Source of the DNA: MFD04716-140 sp963703125
Lineage (GTDB): Bacteria; Bacteroidota; Bacteroidia; Flavobacteriales; Flavobacteriaceae
Direction: 5' to 3'
Length of the DNA stretch: 64,000 nt
Assembly (NCBI GenBank): GCA_963703125.1
Contig: OY969790.1
Coordinates: 1,984,001-2,048,000 of the forward strand
The translations under genes and the position numbers were made by a program. The notes below the pieces were generated by a model. That model did not search any database, had not been told where the DNA came from, and saw only the letters and a list, made by a program, of their open reading frames with translations. Shown here in pieces: positions 28,258 through 38,006 of this stretch (within the stretch, counting starts at the first letter, position 1; the number at the start of each line of letters is the position of its first letter).

Positions 28258-29226
28258 ATGAACGATAAGGAGCGTATAGATTCCCAAATATCCAACCTTG
28301 AAGAAAAATACAAAAATTCGGGGCAGGATTTAAGCTCCTATTTGGACGGCCTTCTTCACCAACGTTATCTTACCTACTGGGATTACATACATCTAGATAC
28401 ATTGTTAAGCCTTCAAATACCAAGAACCTATTTCCCCGATGAGGAAATCTTCATAATGTACCACCAGATTACGGAGCTTTATTTCAAATTGATATTGCAT
28501 GAACAAAAGCAAATTGTAGATGACCAATCTCAAAATGTGGAGGTTTTCATAGAAAAGGCAAGAAGAATAAATAGTTACTATGAAGTTTTGATTTCCTCTT
28601 TTAGCATAATGATAAAAGGTATGGAGCGGGAACAATTTCTTCAATTCAGAATGGCATTGTTACCGTCCAGCGGATTTCAATCTGCCCAATATAGGATGAT
28701 CGAGATTTATGCAACCCCTTTGCTCCATCTGGTTCACGAAACAGAACGCGATCAGTTTACATTAAATAAAGGTATAGAAGAACTGTATGAGAATATTTAT
28801 TGGAAAAAGGGAGCGACCGATTTAAAAACGGGAGAAAAGACATTGACATTGAAGCAGTTTGAGTATAGGTATACCCCGCGATTGATACGAATTGCAAAGC
28901 AAGTTGAAAACAGCACCATTTATCATAAATTCTTACAATTATCTAAAGAAAAACAAGATAATAAAGATTTGATTAATGCGTTAAAGAAAATGGATTTAAA
29001 TGCGAATGTGAATTGGCCTTTGATGCACATGGGATCTGCACACCAATATCTTGGTAAGGGCAAGGGTCAAATAGATGCGACTGGGGGAACCAATTGGAAG
29101 GATTATTTGCCTCCGAGTTTTCAAAAAATTGTATTTTTTCCACAATTATATTCAAAACAAGAGTTAAATGATTGGGGAAAACAATGGGTAGACCATATCT
29201 TTAATCCCCATAAAGCAAATAAGTAA
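28258..29226 (+). CDS. kynA: Tryptophan 2,3-dioxygenase
   Basis: A 322-residue heme dioxygenase of the TDO family. It contains the defining YHQITELYFKLILHEQKQ (about 68-85) and the PSSGFQSAQYRMIE stretch (about 136-149) that lines substrate and heme. It oxidises L-tryptophan to N-formylkynurenine in the cytoplasm, the first step to kynurenine. Downstream kynurenine-pathway genes are not visible in the window. The gene follows a DUF3108 gene by seven bases and precedes an M23 peptidase gene by two bases, all on one strand. Confidence 0.95.
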   Translation: MNDKERIDSQISNLEEKYKNSGQDLSSYLDGLLHQRYLTYWDYIHLDTLLSLQIPRTYFPDEEIFIMYHQITELYFKLILHEQKQIVDDQSQNVEVFIEKARRINSYYEVLISSFSIMIKGMEREQFLQFRMALLPSSGFQSAQYRMIEIYATPLLHLVHETERDQFTLNKGIEELYENIYWKKGATDLKTGEKTLTLKQFEYRYTPRLIRIAKQVENSTIYHKFLQLSKEKQDNKDLINALKKMDLNANVNWPLMHMGSAHQYLGKGKGQIDATGGTNWKDYLPPSFQKIVFFPQLYSKQELNDWGKQWVDHIFNPHKANK

Positions 29227-29228
29227 TA

Positions 29229-30500
29229 ATGAATAAATACTGGGGCATAGTTTTATCATTGGTTATATTGGGCGCGTGCAAAAACAATAAAGCCCACATT
29301 GAAAAGGAAGAAATAGCGGAAAATGTTCCTGAAGAAGCTGTTTCTGTAAAGTTGTTTGGTTTTGATTTGGAAAATTTCAAGGTGCAACACGATACCATTC
29401 GAAGAGGGGATAGTTTCGGAGATATTATGATCCAAAATAAAGTTGACTATCCAAAAATAGCCAAGTTATCCGAAAATTTTAAAGACACTTTTGACGTTCG
29501 AAAGATTCGGGTTGGCAAACCTTATTTGATATTAAAATCAAAAGACACCACAGAAACCGCTCAAGTATTCATTTATGAAAACGACGCCATTAACTATACG
29601 GTCTTTGATTTTCGCGATAGTGTAAATGCCTATAGAATGCAAAAACAGGTAAAGTATGTGCAAAGAGAGGTGTCTGGCATTATAGAAACCAGTTTGTCCG
29701 ATGCCATTCAAGAGCAAGGTATTGACTATAGTCTAACCCATAATTTGGCAAATGTATATGCTTGGACCATAGATTTTTCGAGGTTGCAAAAACAGGATAA
29801 ATTTAGGGTAATATATAAGGAGAAATATATAAATGACACTATTTATGCCGGTTCAGAACCTATAGAGGCAGCTTATTTTGAGCATAATGGCAAGCCTATC
29901 TATGCCTTTGCCTATGAAAATGATTCGCTTAGGAGTATCGTAGATTATTTTGATGAAGATGCCAATAATTTAAGGAGAACCTTTTTAAGGATGCCCGTTG
30001 AGTATGGAAGATTATCTTCTAGGTATAATTTAAATCGAAGAATAAAATATTATGGGTATAAGCTACGCCCACACAAAGGAACTGATTATGCCGCACCGAT
30101 TGGCACTCCTATAATGGCTACGGCGGATGGGACCGTCATCGAGTCTACGCGCAAGGGTGGCAATGGGAAATATGTCAAAATACGTCACAATGGCACCTAT
30201 GATACCCAATATCTACATATGAAAAGGCAAAACGTCAAAAAAGGGCAATACGTTCGTCAAGGTGATATTATAGGGTGGGTAGGTATGACTGGAAATACAG
30301 GCGGTCCCCATGTTTGCTATCGTTTTTGGAAAAATGGCCGGCAAGTTGACCCCTTGGTAGAAGAACTTCCATTGGCAGAGCCTTTGGCCGAATCTTTACG
30401 CCCAGACTATTTTGCCTCTATCAATCCGAAGAAGGAGCAATTGGATTGCATCGAGTATCCTGAACGAGCAATAGATCCAGAATTGATCACATTAAATTAG
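29229..30500 (+). CDS. M23-family peptidoglycan endopeptidase (lipoprotein)
   Basis: A 423-residue protein: signal peptide with lipobox ILGAC (Cys about 16), an N-terminal polar stretch, an OapA/LysM-like module (about 55-150) and a C-terminal M23 domain. The M23 metal site is intact: RPHKGTDYAAP provides His and Asp, YLHMKR and GGPHVCYRFW further His residues. It cleaves peptide cross-links in cell-wall peptidoglycan on the periplasmic side. It starts two bases after kynA, probably by operon coupling without functional link. A hairpin at 30531-30578 lies just downstream. Confidence 0.9.
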   Translation: MNKYWGIVLSLVILGACKNNKAHIEKEEIAENVPEEAVSVKLFGFDLENFKVQHDTIRRGDSFGDIMIQNKVDYPKIAKLSENFKDTFDVRKIRVGKPYLILKSKDTTETAQVFIYENDAINYTVFDFRDSVNAYRMQKQVKYVQREVSGIIETSLSDAIQEQGIDYSLTHNLANVYAWTIDFSRLQKQDKFRVIYKEKYINDTIYAGSEPIEAAYFEHNGKPIYAFAYENDSLRSIVDYFDEDANNLRRTFLRMPVEYGRLSSRYNLNRRIKYYGYKLRPHKGTDYAAPIGTPIMATADGTVIESTRKGGNGKYVKIRHNGTYDTQYLHMKRQNVKKGQYVRQGDIIGWVGMTGNTGGPHVCYRFWKNGRQVDPLVEELPLAEPLAESLRPDYFASINPKKEQLDCIEYPERAIDPELITLN

Positions 30501-30530
30501 CAAGAGAAATTTTGCCTCTTTATTATTGAA

Positions 30531-30578
30531 GTTTTCTGCCTATTTTTGCTCAAAAGAGCAAAAAATAAAGTAGAAAAC
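30531..30578. repeat. Interrupted inverted repeat between the M23 gene and pgi
   Basis: Outer arms GTTTTCT (30531-30537) and AGAAAAC (30572-30578) enclose an inner hairpin TTTTTGCTC/GAGCAAAAA (30543-30551, 30556-30564, loop AAAA). No T-run follows on the plus strand, so it is not a typical terminator; it may be a processed or weak terminator, or a folded leader of pgi. Confidence 0.55.
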
Positions 30579-30618
30579 AACCCAATTTCCACAGCCCCGG
30601 AAATTAAAAAATCTCCAA

Positions 30619-32255
30619 ATGCCACTCCTGAATATAAATCCGACTACCACAAAAGCCTGGAAAAAACTGGCTGAACATCAAGAAGAAATTAAAGATGAAC
30701 ATTTAAGAGTACTTTTTGCCGAGGATCCGCAAAGGGCCGCCAAGTTCGCTATCGAATGGCAGGACTTTCTCGTAGATTATTCCAAAAATAGAATTACGGA
30801 TAAAACCTTACAGTTGTTAATTGAACTAGCCGAGGAAGTCGGTTTGAAAGATGCTATCCAAAAATACTATTCGGGAGATATTATCAATCAAACGGAAGCT
30901 CGGGCGGTTCTTCATACCGCATTGCGGGCCAAGAAAGATGGCACTATTCTGGTTGATGGCGCAAATGTGATACCAGAAGTGTTTCAAGTCAAGGAGAAAA
31001 TAAGGACATTTTCGAACAAAATAATTTCAGGGGAAGCAAAAGGTTATACGGGCAAGACGTTTACCGATGTGGTGAATATTGGTATAGGAGGTTCGGATCT
31101 TGGCCCGCTATGGTAACAGAAGCCTTGAAATTCTATAAGAACCATTTGAAAGTGCATTTTTTGAGCAATGTGGACGGGGATCATGCAAATGAGGTTTTAA
31201 AAGAGTTGAATCCTGAAACGACTTTATTTGTTATAGTTTCCAAAACATTTACCACACAAGAAACTTTAAGCAATGCCACCACTTCAAAAAAATGGTTCCT
31301 AAAGCACGGTAAACAAGAAGACATCGGCAAGCATTTTGCGGCGGTATCAACCAACACCCAGAGAATAAGTGAGTTCGGTATATCTGAGGACAACGTATTC
31401 CCGATGTGGGATTGGGTAGGAGGTCGTTTTTCGTTATGGAGTGCGGTAGGACTTTCAATAGCTTTGGCCGTAGGGCCGAATAAATTTGAGGAACTTTTGG
31501 AGGGGGCTTATGAAATGGACAGACATTTTAGGGACACCGACTTTCAGAATAATATTCCGGTTATACTGGCCTTATTAAGTGTTTGGTACAATAATTTTTA
31601 TAATGCGGAGACCGAGGCCATCATCCCCTATTCTCAATATTTAAGTAGATTCTCTGCCTATCTTCAGCAGGGTATTATGGAAAGCAATGGAAAAAGTGTA
31701 GGTCGTGATGGCAAACACGTAGAGTATCAAACCGGCACTATTATTTGGGGAGAACCGGGAACCAATTCGCAGCATGCTTTTTTTCAATTGATACATCAAG
31801 GCACCAAGTTAATTCCTGCCGATTTTATAGGGTTTAAAGAGTCTTTATATGGCGATAAAGACCATCATGACAAATTGATGGCCAATTTTTTTGCCCAAAC
31901 TGAAGCTCTGATGAACGGGAAGACCAAAGAAGAAGTTGAAAAGGAGCTTTTAAAATCTGGAATGTCGGAAAACGAAATATCTTTTTTAGTTCCATTTAAA
32001 GTTTTTGAAGGCAATAAACCAACAAATACGATTCTAATACAAAAATTGACCCCAAAAAGTTTGGGCTCCTTGATTGCCTTGTACGAGCATAAAATTTTTG
32101 TTCAGGGAATTATATGGAACATCTTCAGTTATGATCAATGGGGGGTAGAATTAGGCAAGCAATTGGCAGGAACCGTCTTAAAAGACCTTCAAAATTCAGA
32201 AATATCCGATCATGATTCGTCAACGTTGCAACTTTTACATTGTTTTAAGAATTAA
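30619..32255 (+). pseudogene. pgi: Glucose-6-phosphate isomerase, interrupted by a frameshift
   Basis: The two open frames 30619-31116 and 31110-32255 together encode a full-length Pgi of about 546 residues. The first ends within the conserved [12 protein letters not shown], and the second resumes with [25 protein letters not shown], which in E. coli directly follows GSDLGPF. The frame shifts where CCGCTATGG should read one base longer, so a single base is missing at about 31108. The rest is intact: [10 protein letters not shown], the [12 protein letters not shown] region and KNGK-like active-site residues. It is either a real inactivation, a programmed frameshift or a base-calling error; Pgi is normally needed for gluconeogenesis and glycolysis. 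Confidence 0.9.
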
Positions 32256-32329
32256 ACGATCAATTTCGGATTTCTTTTATTACTTGTGCAACTTCCTTTT
32301 TGTCAAGACCTCTATTGCTAAAATTGTGT

Positions 32330-32337
32330 TAAATTTG
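32330..32337 (+). promoter_or_regulatory. Predicted -7 element upstream of the frameshifted TonB receptor
   Basis: TAAATTTG fits TAnnTTTG and lies 90 bases before the ATG at 32428. Confidence 0.4.
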
Positions 32338-32427
32338 CATGTGCTAATTTAATGTTCAATTAACATAGAAGTTTAAAAATTGCCACACTTTTGCAGCACT
32401 TAAAACACACAAAAAACACTCAAACAA

Positions 32428-34987
32428 ATGAAAAAAACGTACTTAGCAATTGTTGCCTTTTTAGTAGTTGCAGTTGCATTTTCACAAGGAACGATCACGG
32501 GTTCCGTAATTGATGGGGAACCTGGGTGATGCACTGCCTGGAGCCAACGTAGTTCTTCAAGGAACCGCAAGCGGGGTTTCTACAGATTTTGATGGGAATT
32601 TTTCGATTGAAGTTCCACAAAGTAGCGGAACTTTACTTATTTCTTATATAGGTTTTGTTACAAAAAGAGTAAGTTTTACCTCAACAGGTAACATCGGTAC
32701 CATTTCATTGGAAGCCGATGCTGAGGAACTGGAAGGCGTCGTGATCGTGGGTACAGGTATTATCGACCTTGCCCGAGATAGGCAGACCCCTATTGCAGTA
32801 TCAACGATTCCTGCTTCGGTAATCCAAGAAAAAATAGGAACACAGGATGTTACTATGACATTGGTGAATACTCCATCCGTTTATGTGGCTGGTCAGGCCG
32901 GAGGATATGGTGATTCACGCATATCGGTTCGTGGATTTGGACAGGATAATACGGCATTTCTTTTAAATGGTCAACCTATCAACGGAATGGAAGATGGTTT
33001 GATGTATTGGTCCAACTGGTCAGGGATGTCCGATATAGCCAATGGTATTCAAATTCAAAGAGGTTTGGGGTCTTCTAAATTAGCAATCTCATCTGTGGGC
33101 GGTACTGTGAACTTTGTAACCAAGGCTACAGATATGCAGAAAGGTGGCTTTGCCGCATATAGTATGGCGAACGATTCCTACTATAAAGGCACAATGGCTT
33201 ATAACACGGGGATTGGTGAAAATGGTTTTGGAGCAAGTGTTATGCTAAGTCATTGGCAAGGTAATGGATACAACGAAGGAACCCGTGGTCAGGGACAAAA
33301 TTATTTTGTATCATTTGGATATAGGCCCAATGACCAACATAATTTCAACTTTTTAATTACTGGAGCTCCTCAATGGCACGACCAACATTTTACCCAACGT
33401 ATTTCAACTTTTCTCGAAAATGGCAGAAAGTATAACAACAATTACGGTTATCTAAACGGAGAATATCTTTCAGAAAGACGCAATTATTACCACAAACCAG
33501 TAGCGAATTTGAACTGGGATTTTAACATTAGCGATCGTTCGCAGTTATCCACCGTATTATATGCTTCTTGGGGTCGTGGTGGCGGCACAGGTAATCTTGG
33601 TAGTAGAATACGGACTGCTGACGGCTATGTTGATTGGGATGCAATACAAGCTGCAAACCAAGCGAGTGCTGACGGTTCGGCCTCATATATTTTAAGGGCG
33701 TCGGCGAACAACCATGCCTGGTATGGCCTTGTAACCAATTACAACTATGAGATTTCCGAGAATATTGATTGGAACATAGGATTTGATCTAAGATCTTATA
33801 AAGGAACCCATTTTAGACAAATTGTTAATTTAATAGGAGCTGATTATTGGTTCGAAACCAATAATGTTCGTAATCCTGCAGGATATCCTGTTTCAAAAAC
33901 TTTTAAGGCGAACCCTTGGAGTGCGTTGACAAATATTCCGGAAGAAGAAGACAGAATTGCGTATGATTATGATGAAAGAATTAATTATGGGGGCATTTTT
34001 TCTCAAATAGAATATGCAAAGGACGGTTTTTCGGTTTTCGCCCAAGGTTCGTTATCGAGCCAATCCCATATTAGATGGGACCGTTTTGGCTACTCTGTGG
34101 CTGAGGAGGAATCTGAAAAGGTAACCAACCCAGGTTTCAATATTAAGGCAGGGTCTAGCTATCAGTTGAATGACCAAAACTCAATTTATATTAATACTGG
34201 TTATTATTCGCGACAACCGTATCATGACAATATTTATTTGAATTTTGGCAATGATGTAAATCCATTGACCGAAAATGAAAAAATATTTGGTCTAGAAGCC
34301 GGCTATGGTTTGAGGTTGAATGGATTTTCGGCAAATCTGAACCTCTATAGGACTTCATGGAAAGATCGGGTTGTAACGTCTTCTGCCACTGTGGATGATG
34401 CGCAGCAGTTTACATCAAATTTTGGGGTTGAACAATTGCATTCCGGGGTTGAACTTGACTTTAAAGCCAGACCGGTAGATAATTTCGCCTTAAGAGGTTT
34501 TTTATCAGTAGGCAATTGGGAGTATAAGGGCCAATCTAGAACTCAAGTTACCGATGAGGATAGGAATGTTGTAAGCGAAGAGTCAGAAGATGTTGACGGT
34601 GGAAAAGTGGGTGATGCTGCCCAGTTCACTTTAGGTTTGGGAGGTGATTATAATTTTTCAGAAAACTTTTCAGCAGATGCCGATTACCGATTTTATGACA
34701 AATTGTATGCTCGGGTAGGAGCAGTAAAGGAGAATTTGCAGCTGCCTAGCTTTGGATTACTTGACCTAGGGGTATCATATAGATTACCATTAAAGACGGA
34801 AAGTAAGAATGCACTTAGCTTTAGGCTGAACGTGAATAATGCATTACACAAGATTTATATTTCAGAGTTGACTTCCGCTAATTTTGTTGAGGCCGGCGAT
34901 GAAACATATGATGGTCTTAATGTATCCAATTTTGGGTATTTTGGACTAGGGCGTACATGGAATGTTGGTGTACGATATCAGTTTTAA
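32428..34987 (+). pseudogene. TonB-dependent receptor with N-terminal carboxypeptidase-like domain, interrupted by a frameshift
   Basis: An ATG at 32428 opens a normal signal peptide (residues 1-19, ending FSQ) and the first beta strands GTITGSVIDGE, then meets TGA at 32527. The second frame continues as LGDALPGANVVLQGTASGVS, so the two fit together if one C of the CC at 32521-32522 is removed. The remainder is intact: CarboxypepD_reg-like domain, plug with RISVRGFGQDNTAFLLNGQ and a barrel ending in WNVGVRYQF. About 852 residues in total if repaired. Ligand unknown. Confidence 0.88.
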
Positions 34988-35006
34988 CATTTGATGAATA
35001 CATATT

Positions 35007-35032
35007 AAACCCTGACTTTAAAGTCAGGGTTT
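35007..35032 (+). terminator. Rho-independent terminator
   Basis: A 26-bp perfect palindrome (AAACCCTGACTTT and its complement, 35007-35019/35020-35032) followed by TTTTT. It ends transcription of the TonB receptor gene. Confidence 0.92.
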
Positions 35033-35078
35033 TTTTATGGCCAAAAATCATTACTTTTAAAACCTTAATCCAACAGAA

Positions 35079-35519
35079 ATGTACGAAACCATACTGCTTT
35101 TACACTCTTATTTGGCCTATATAGTTTTGGCGGTTCTTTTTCTGGCCGTGGCCAATGCTATTTTAGGTCTGGTCGGCAATAAAATTTTTACCTTGCACAA
35201 AGATTTACGATTAAGCCTTTTTGCCCTGATTTTAAGCCATATCCAGTTGATAGTGGGGCTCATTCTTTATTTCGTTTCTGCAAACGGGTTTAGTGCCATT
35301 CAGCAATTTGGCATGGGCGGGCTTAGTTCCGCTGCAAGATTGTTGTCCGTTGAGCATCCCTTCGTCAACATTTTGGCTATTGTACTTATTACAATTGGCT
35401 GGTCACGACATAAAAAATTTTTGGAAGGGTCCAAAAAATTCAAGAGCATTGCCATATTCTATGGTCTGGGCCTGCTTTTAATTTTAAGTAGAGTGCCTTG
35501 GGGGCAATGGTTCAATTAA
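35079..35519 (+). CDS. Four-helix membrane protein, function unknown (cytochrome b-like in annotations)
   Basis: A 146-residue protein with four predicted transmembrane helices: residues about 4-30, 44-68, 89-107 and 122-140. Histidines H9, H40, H54, H92 and H110 lie near helix ends; several could bind heme, as database names for its relatives (cytochrome B) suggest, but no CxxCH motif is present. No enzyme motif is visible. It stands between two interrupted genes and has its own terminator upstream. Confidence 0.7.
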   Translation: MYETILLLHSYLAYIVLAVLFLAVANAILGLVGNKIFTLHKDLRLSLFALILSHIQLIVGLILYFVSANGFSAIQQFGMGGLSSAARLLSVEHPFVNILAIVLITIGWSRHKKFLEGSKKFKSIAIFYGLGLLLILSRVPWGQWFN

Positions 35520-35566
35520 ATAAATAGAAAATCTGCATTAGCATAATTATGGGTTTGAATAAGACT

Positions 35567-35574
35567 TAATTTTG
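35567..35574 (+). promoter_or_regulatory. Predicted -7 element of the DUF1080 gene
   Basis: TAATTTTG fits TAnnTTTG, 34 bases before the ATG at 35609. Confidence 0.45.
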
Positions 35575-35608
35575 CAATCATCGAAACGTACAAAAAAAAA
35601 TAACACAT

Positions 35609-36199
35609 ATGAAAAATCTAAGTACCCTAGCTTTAATGTTAATATCTACCGCTGTTTTTGCTCAAGAAACAACACTTTTTAATGGAAAAGATTTAACGGG
35701 GTGAACCATTTATGGAACTGAAAAGTGGTATGTTGAGGACGGCCTCCTAGTTTGCGAAAGTGGGCCGGACAAGCAATATGGATACTTGGGTACAAATGAG
35801 CATTATAAGAATTTTGAATTGAACGTTGATTTTAAGCAGGAGGCCGATGGAAATAGCGGAATTTTTATTCGATCAACCGTTGATGGCACAACCGTTAATG
35901 GCTGGCAGGTAGAGGTTGCCCCAAAAGGCCACGATACGGGCGGTGTTTATGAATCGTATGGAAGAGGATGGCTAATTAAGCCAGCACCGGAAAAGGACGC
36001 GGCCTTAAAAGAAGGGGAATGGAACCATATGAAAATAAGGGTAGAAGGGGATAAGATAACTTCATGGCTAAACGGAACAGAAATGATAACCCTCACCGAT
36101 GAAAAAATTGGCACCGGCGAAGGAGGCATAGCACTTCAAATACATGATGGTGGCGGAATAAAAGTGAAGTGGAAAAATATCAAATTGACCGAACTATAA
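35609..36199 (+). pseudogene. 3-keto-disaccharide hydrolase (DUF1080) domain protein, interrupted by an in-frame TGA
   Basis: The ATG at 35609 opens a signal peptide (ending VFAQ) and the DUF1080 N-terminus ETTLFNGKDLTG. The next codon is TGA (35702-35704), then TIYGTEKWYVEDGLLVCESG continues in the same frame. DUF1080 members normally have Trp at this place (LFNGKDLTGW), so the change is TGG to TGA, a nonsense mutation. The rest (KNFELNVDFKQEADGNSGIF, W/G-rich lectin-like fold) is intact for a 195-residue product. DUF1080 proteins act on 3-keto sugars or bind glycans in the periplasm. Confidence 0.87.
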
Positions 36200-36239
36200 T
36201 TTTGCAATTATTTTTGTCAAATAAGGAACCTAGGGCTAT

Positions 36240-36764
36240 TTAATTTATGGACTTTAAAACTGGTATGTAAATTTTTAACATAGGATCTATGGTTAGTATT
36301 TCCTCTAGATTGATGTTCTTCCCATTATAGCTGGCAGAATTTAGGACAAATCGACCCCCACAAAATAAAACTCCATCTGAAACATATCGGATGTCTTCCG
36401 AAGACATATTAAAATCAAGCGTGTCCACATCGGTTTCTGATAAGTTTAAAAGCCATCTGTTGTCACCATCTTTTCCAATGGGGTAAACAACCAATAAATT
36501 TTCGAGATTTGAATCTTCGTAGGATATCAATGTTTGATGGTCAAAATCTTCTTCATTAAGTTTAGTGGTAATCTGGCTTCTCATATAAAACCCGTTTTCA
36601 ATTAAATTGTTGCCGATTGAATCTACCAATTCAATATAAAAGACTCCAGGTGGTGCAGTATCTATAATACCTTGACATTCGCTATCAAGAGGGTCTTCAC
36701 TCTTGCTGCACGAGACAATTAGTGACGACAAAAAAAGAAATCGCAGTATTTTTCCCATTCCCAT
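36240..36764 (-). CDS. Hypothetical lipoprotein
   Basis: A 174-residue protein with a signal peptide and lipobox LIVSC (Cys about 19). The mature part has alternating beta-strand and acidic sequence (VFYIELVDSIGNNLIENGFY) reminiscent of the small Ig-like or carboxypeptidase-regulatory-like lipoproteins of Bacteroidota, but I do not recognise a family. It converges with the DUF1080 gene and lies downstream of the EEP-domain gene by 80 bp on the same strand. Confidence 0.6.
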   Translation of the reverse strand: MGMGKILRFLFLSSLIVSCSKSEDPLDSECQGIIDTAPPGVFYIELVDSIGNNLIENGFYMRSQITTKLNEEDFDHQTLISYEDSNLENLLVVYPIGKDGDNRWLLNLSETDVDTLDFNMSSEDIRYVSDGVLFCGGRFVLNSASYNGKNINLEEILTIDPMLKIYIPVLKSIN

Positions 36765-36844
36765 TTTATGTTAAGATGGCGCTTTTTCAAAAGGTTGCTT
36801 CTTTTAGAAATAATTTGCGGGGCATTAATCATCATTTTCAAAGA

Positions 36845-37885
36845 CTAAGGTGCCACTTTGATCAAATAAATATACACGGGGAAGTGATCACTAAACCCAC
36901 CGGCATAAGCACCTCCGGCATACGTACGAAAAGGGTATCCCTTGTAGGGTCCGCTTTCAGAAACCAAGTAAGGCGGGTTGAAGATTCCGGCCTTCCAAAA
37001 ACGGTATTTAGTGTCATCGGTACGAAGTAAATTGGAGGTAAAGAATATCTGGTCAAAAAGACTCCATTTATCCCTGTAGGCCAATGAACCCAGACCTTTT
37101 TTATATAGTTTTTCCATTGGGTTGAATAGACTTCCTTCCTCTAGGTAATGTGATTTTCCCTCAATCTTAAGAATTTTTTTGAGGCTATCGCTAGTTGGGT
37201 CATCATTAAGATCACCCATGCTGATTATTTTTGCAGAAGCATCTAATCTGACAATCGAATCGATACTACGTTTGTTCAATTTGGCTGCGGCCAAACGATA
37301 GGGTTTGCTACGGGCTTCACCACCACTTCGTGAAGGCCAGTGATTTACAATAATATGAATGTTTTCATCATCCAATAATCCACCTACCACCAATTGATCC
37401 CGTGTATAATTTCTTTCCTCGTCTTTATCGGACAAGAGCAATCTTCGACTGACAAAGGTCGAAGGCAGAAAAACCGCTTTTTTATATAGTAAGGCTACGT
37501 CAATGCCACGCTCATCGGGAGAATCAAAATGGATGATTCCGTAGTTCTTGTTTTGAAGAATAGGATGGTTGATCAAATCAGTTACAACTTGTTTGTTTTC
37601 CACTTCACATAGCCCTATTATATCAGGTGAAGTTTGCGTGACGTTTATTCCTATTTCAGAAATTACTCGGGCGATATTTGCAACCTTCTTTTCATATCTT
37701 TCTTGAGTCCAGTTGTCTTTTCCCTCTGGAGTGCGGTCATCATCAAAGGTCAAAGAATCATTTTCGATATCGAATAGGTTCTCTACATTGTAGAAAGCGA
37801 TGGTTCGGACCTTATATTGATCACTGCGCTGAGAAGCGCATAAAAAAGGAAGTAAAAGGACAAATAAGTAGTATTTAGTTCGCAT
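36845..37885 (-). CDS. Secreted endonuclease/exonuclease/phosphatase (EEP) family protein
   Basis: From the ATG at 37885 the product is about 346 residues: signal peptide ending PFLCASQ, then an EEP domain. Catalytic residues are all present: Asn in IAFYNVENLFD, Glu in LCEVENK, His in NHWPSR, Asp/Asn in GDLNDDP and the final Asp-His in SDHFP. The family cleaves phosphodiesters in DNA, RNA, nucleotides or phospholipids. A more upstream ATG (37909) would place hydrophobic MILYLAVI before the signal. It diverges from the TonB receptor at 38007, with a roughly 120-bp shared promoter region. Export and this neighbour suggest extracellular substrate breakdown. Confidence 0.88.
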   Translation of the reverse strand: MRTKYYLFVLLLPFLCASQRSDQYKVRTIAFYNVENLFDIENDSLTFDDDRTPEGKDNWTQERYEKKVANIARVISEIGINVTQTSPDIIGLCEVENKQVVTDLINHPILQNKNYGIIHFDSPDERGIDVALLYKKAVFLPSTFVSRRLLLSDKDEERNYTRDQLVVGGLLDDENIHIIVNHWPSRSGGEARSKPYRLAAAKLNKRSIDSIVRLDASAKIISMGDLNDDPTSDSLKKILKIEGKSHYLEEGSLFNPMEKLYKKGLGSLAYRDKWSLFDQIFFTSNLLRTDDTKYRFWKAGIFNPPYLVSESGPYKGYPFRTYAGGAYAGGFSDHFPVYIYLIKVAP

Positions 37886-38006
37886 GATTACCGCTAAATA
37901 TAAGATCAATTTTTTTCAAAAGAATCAAATTTTGAGGTAATTCCGATAATTTTAGCTTCTATTTTAATATATTGTATAAACACTACACTAACCATTAACC
38001 GGCCGA

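Noticed and set aside
35702..35704. Reassignment of TGA to Trp in this genome
   Set aside because: TGA ends several clearly complete genes (for example at 10100-10102 and 28248-28250), and Trp codons elsewhere are TGG.
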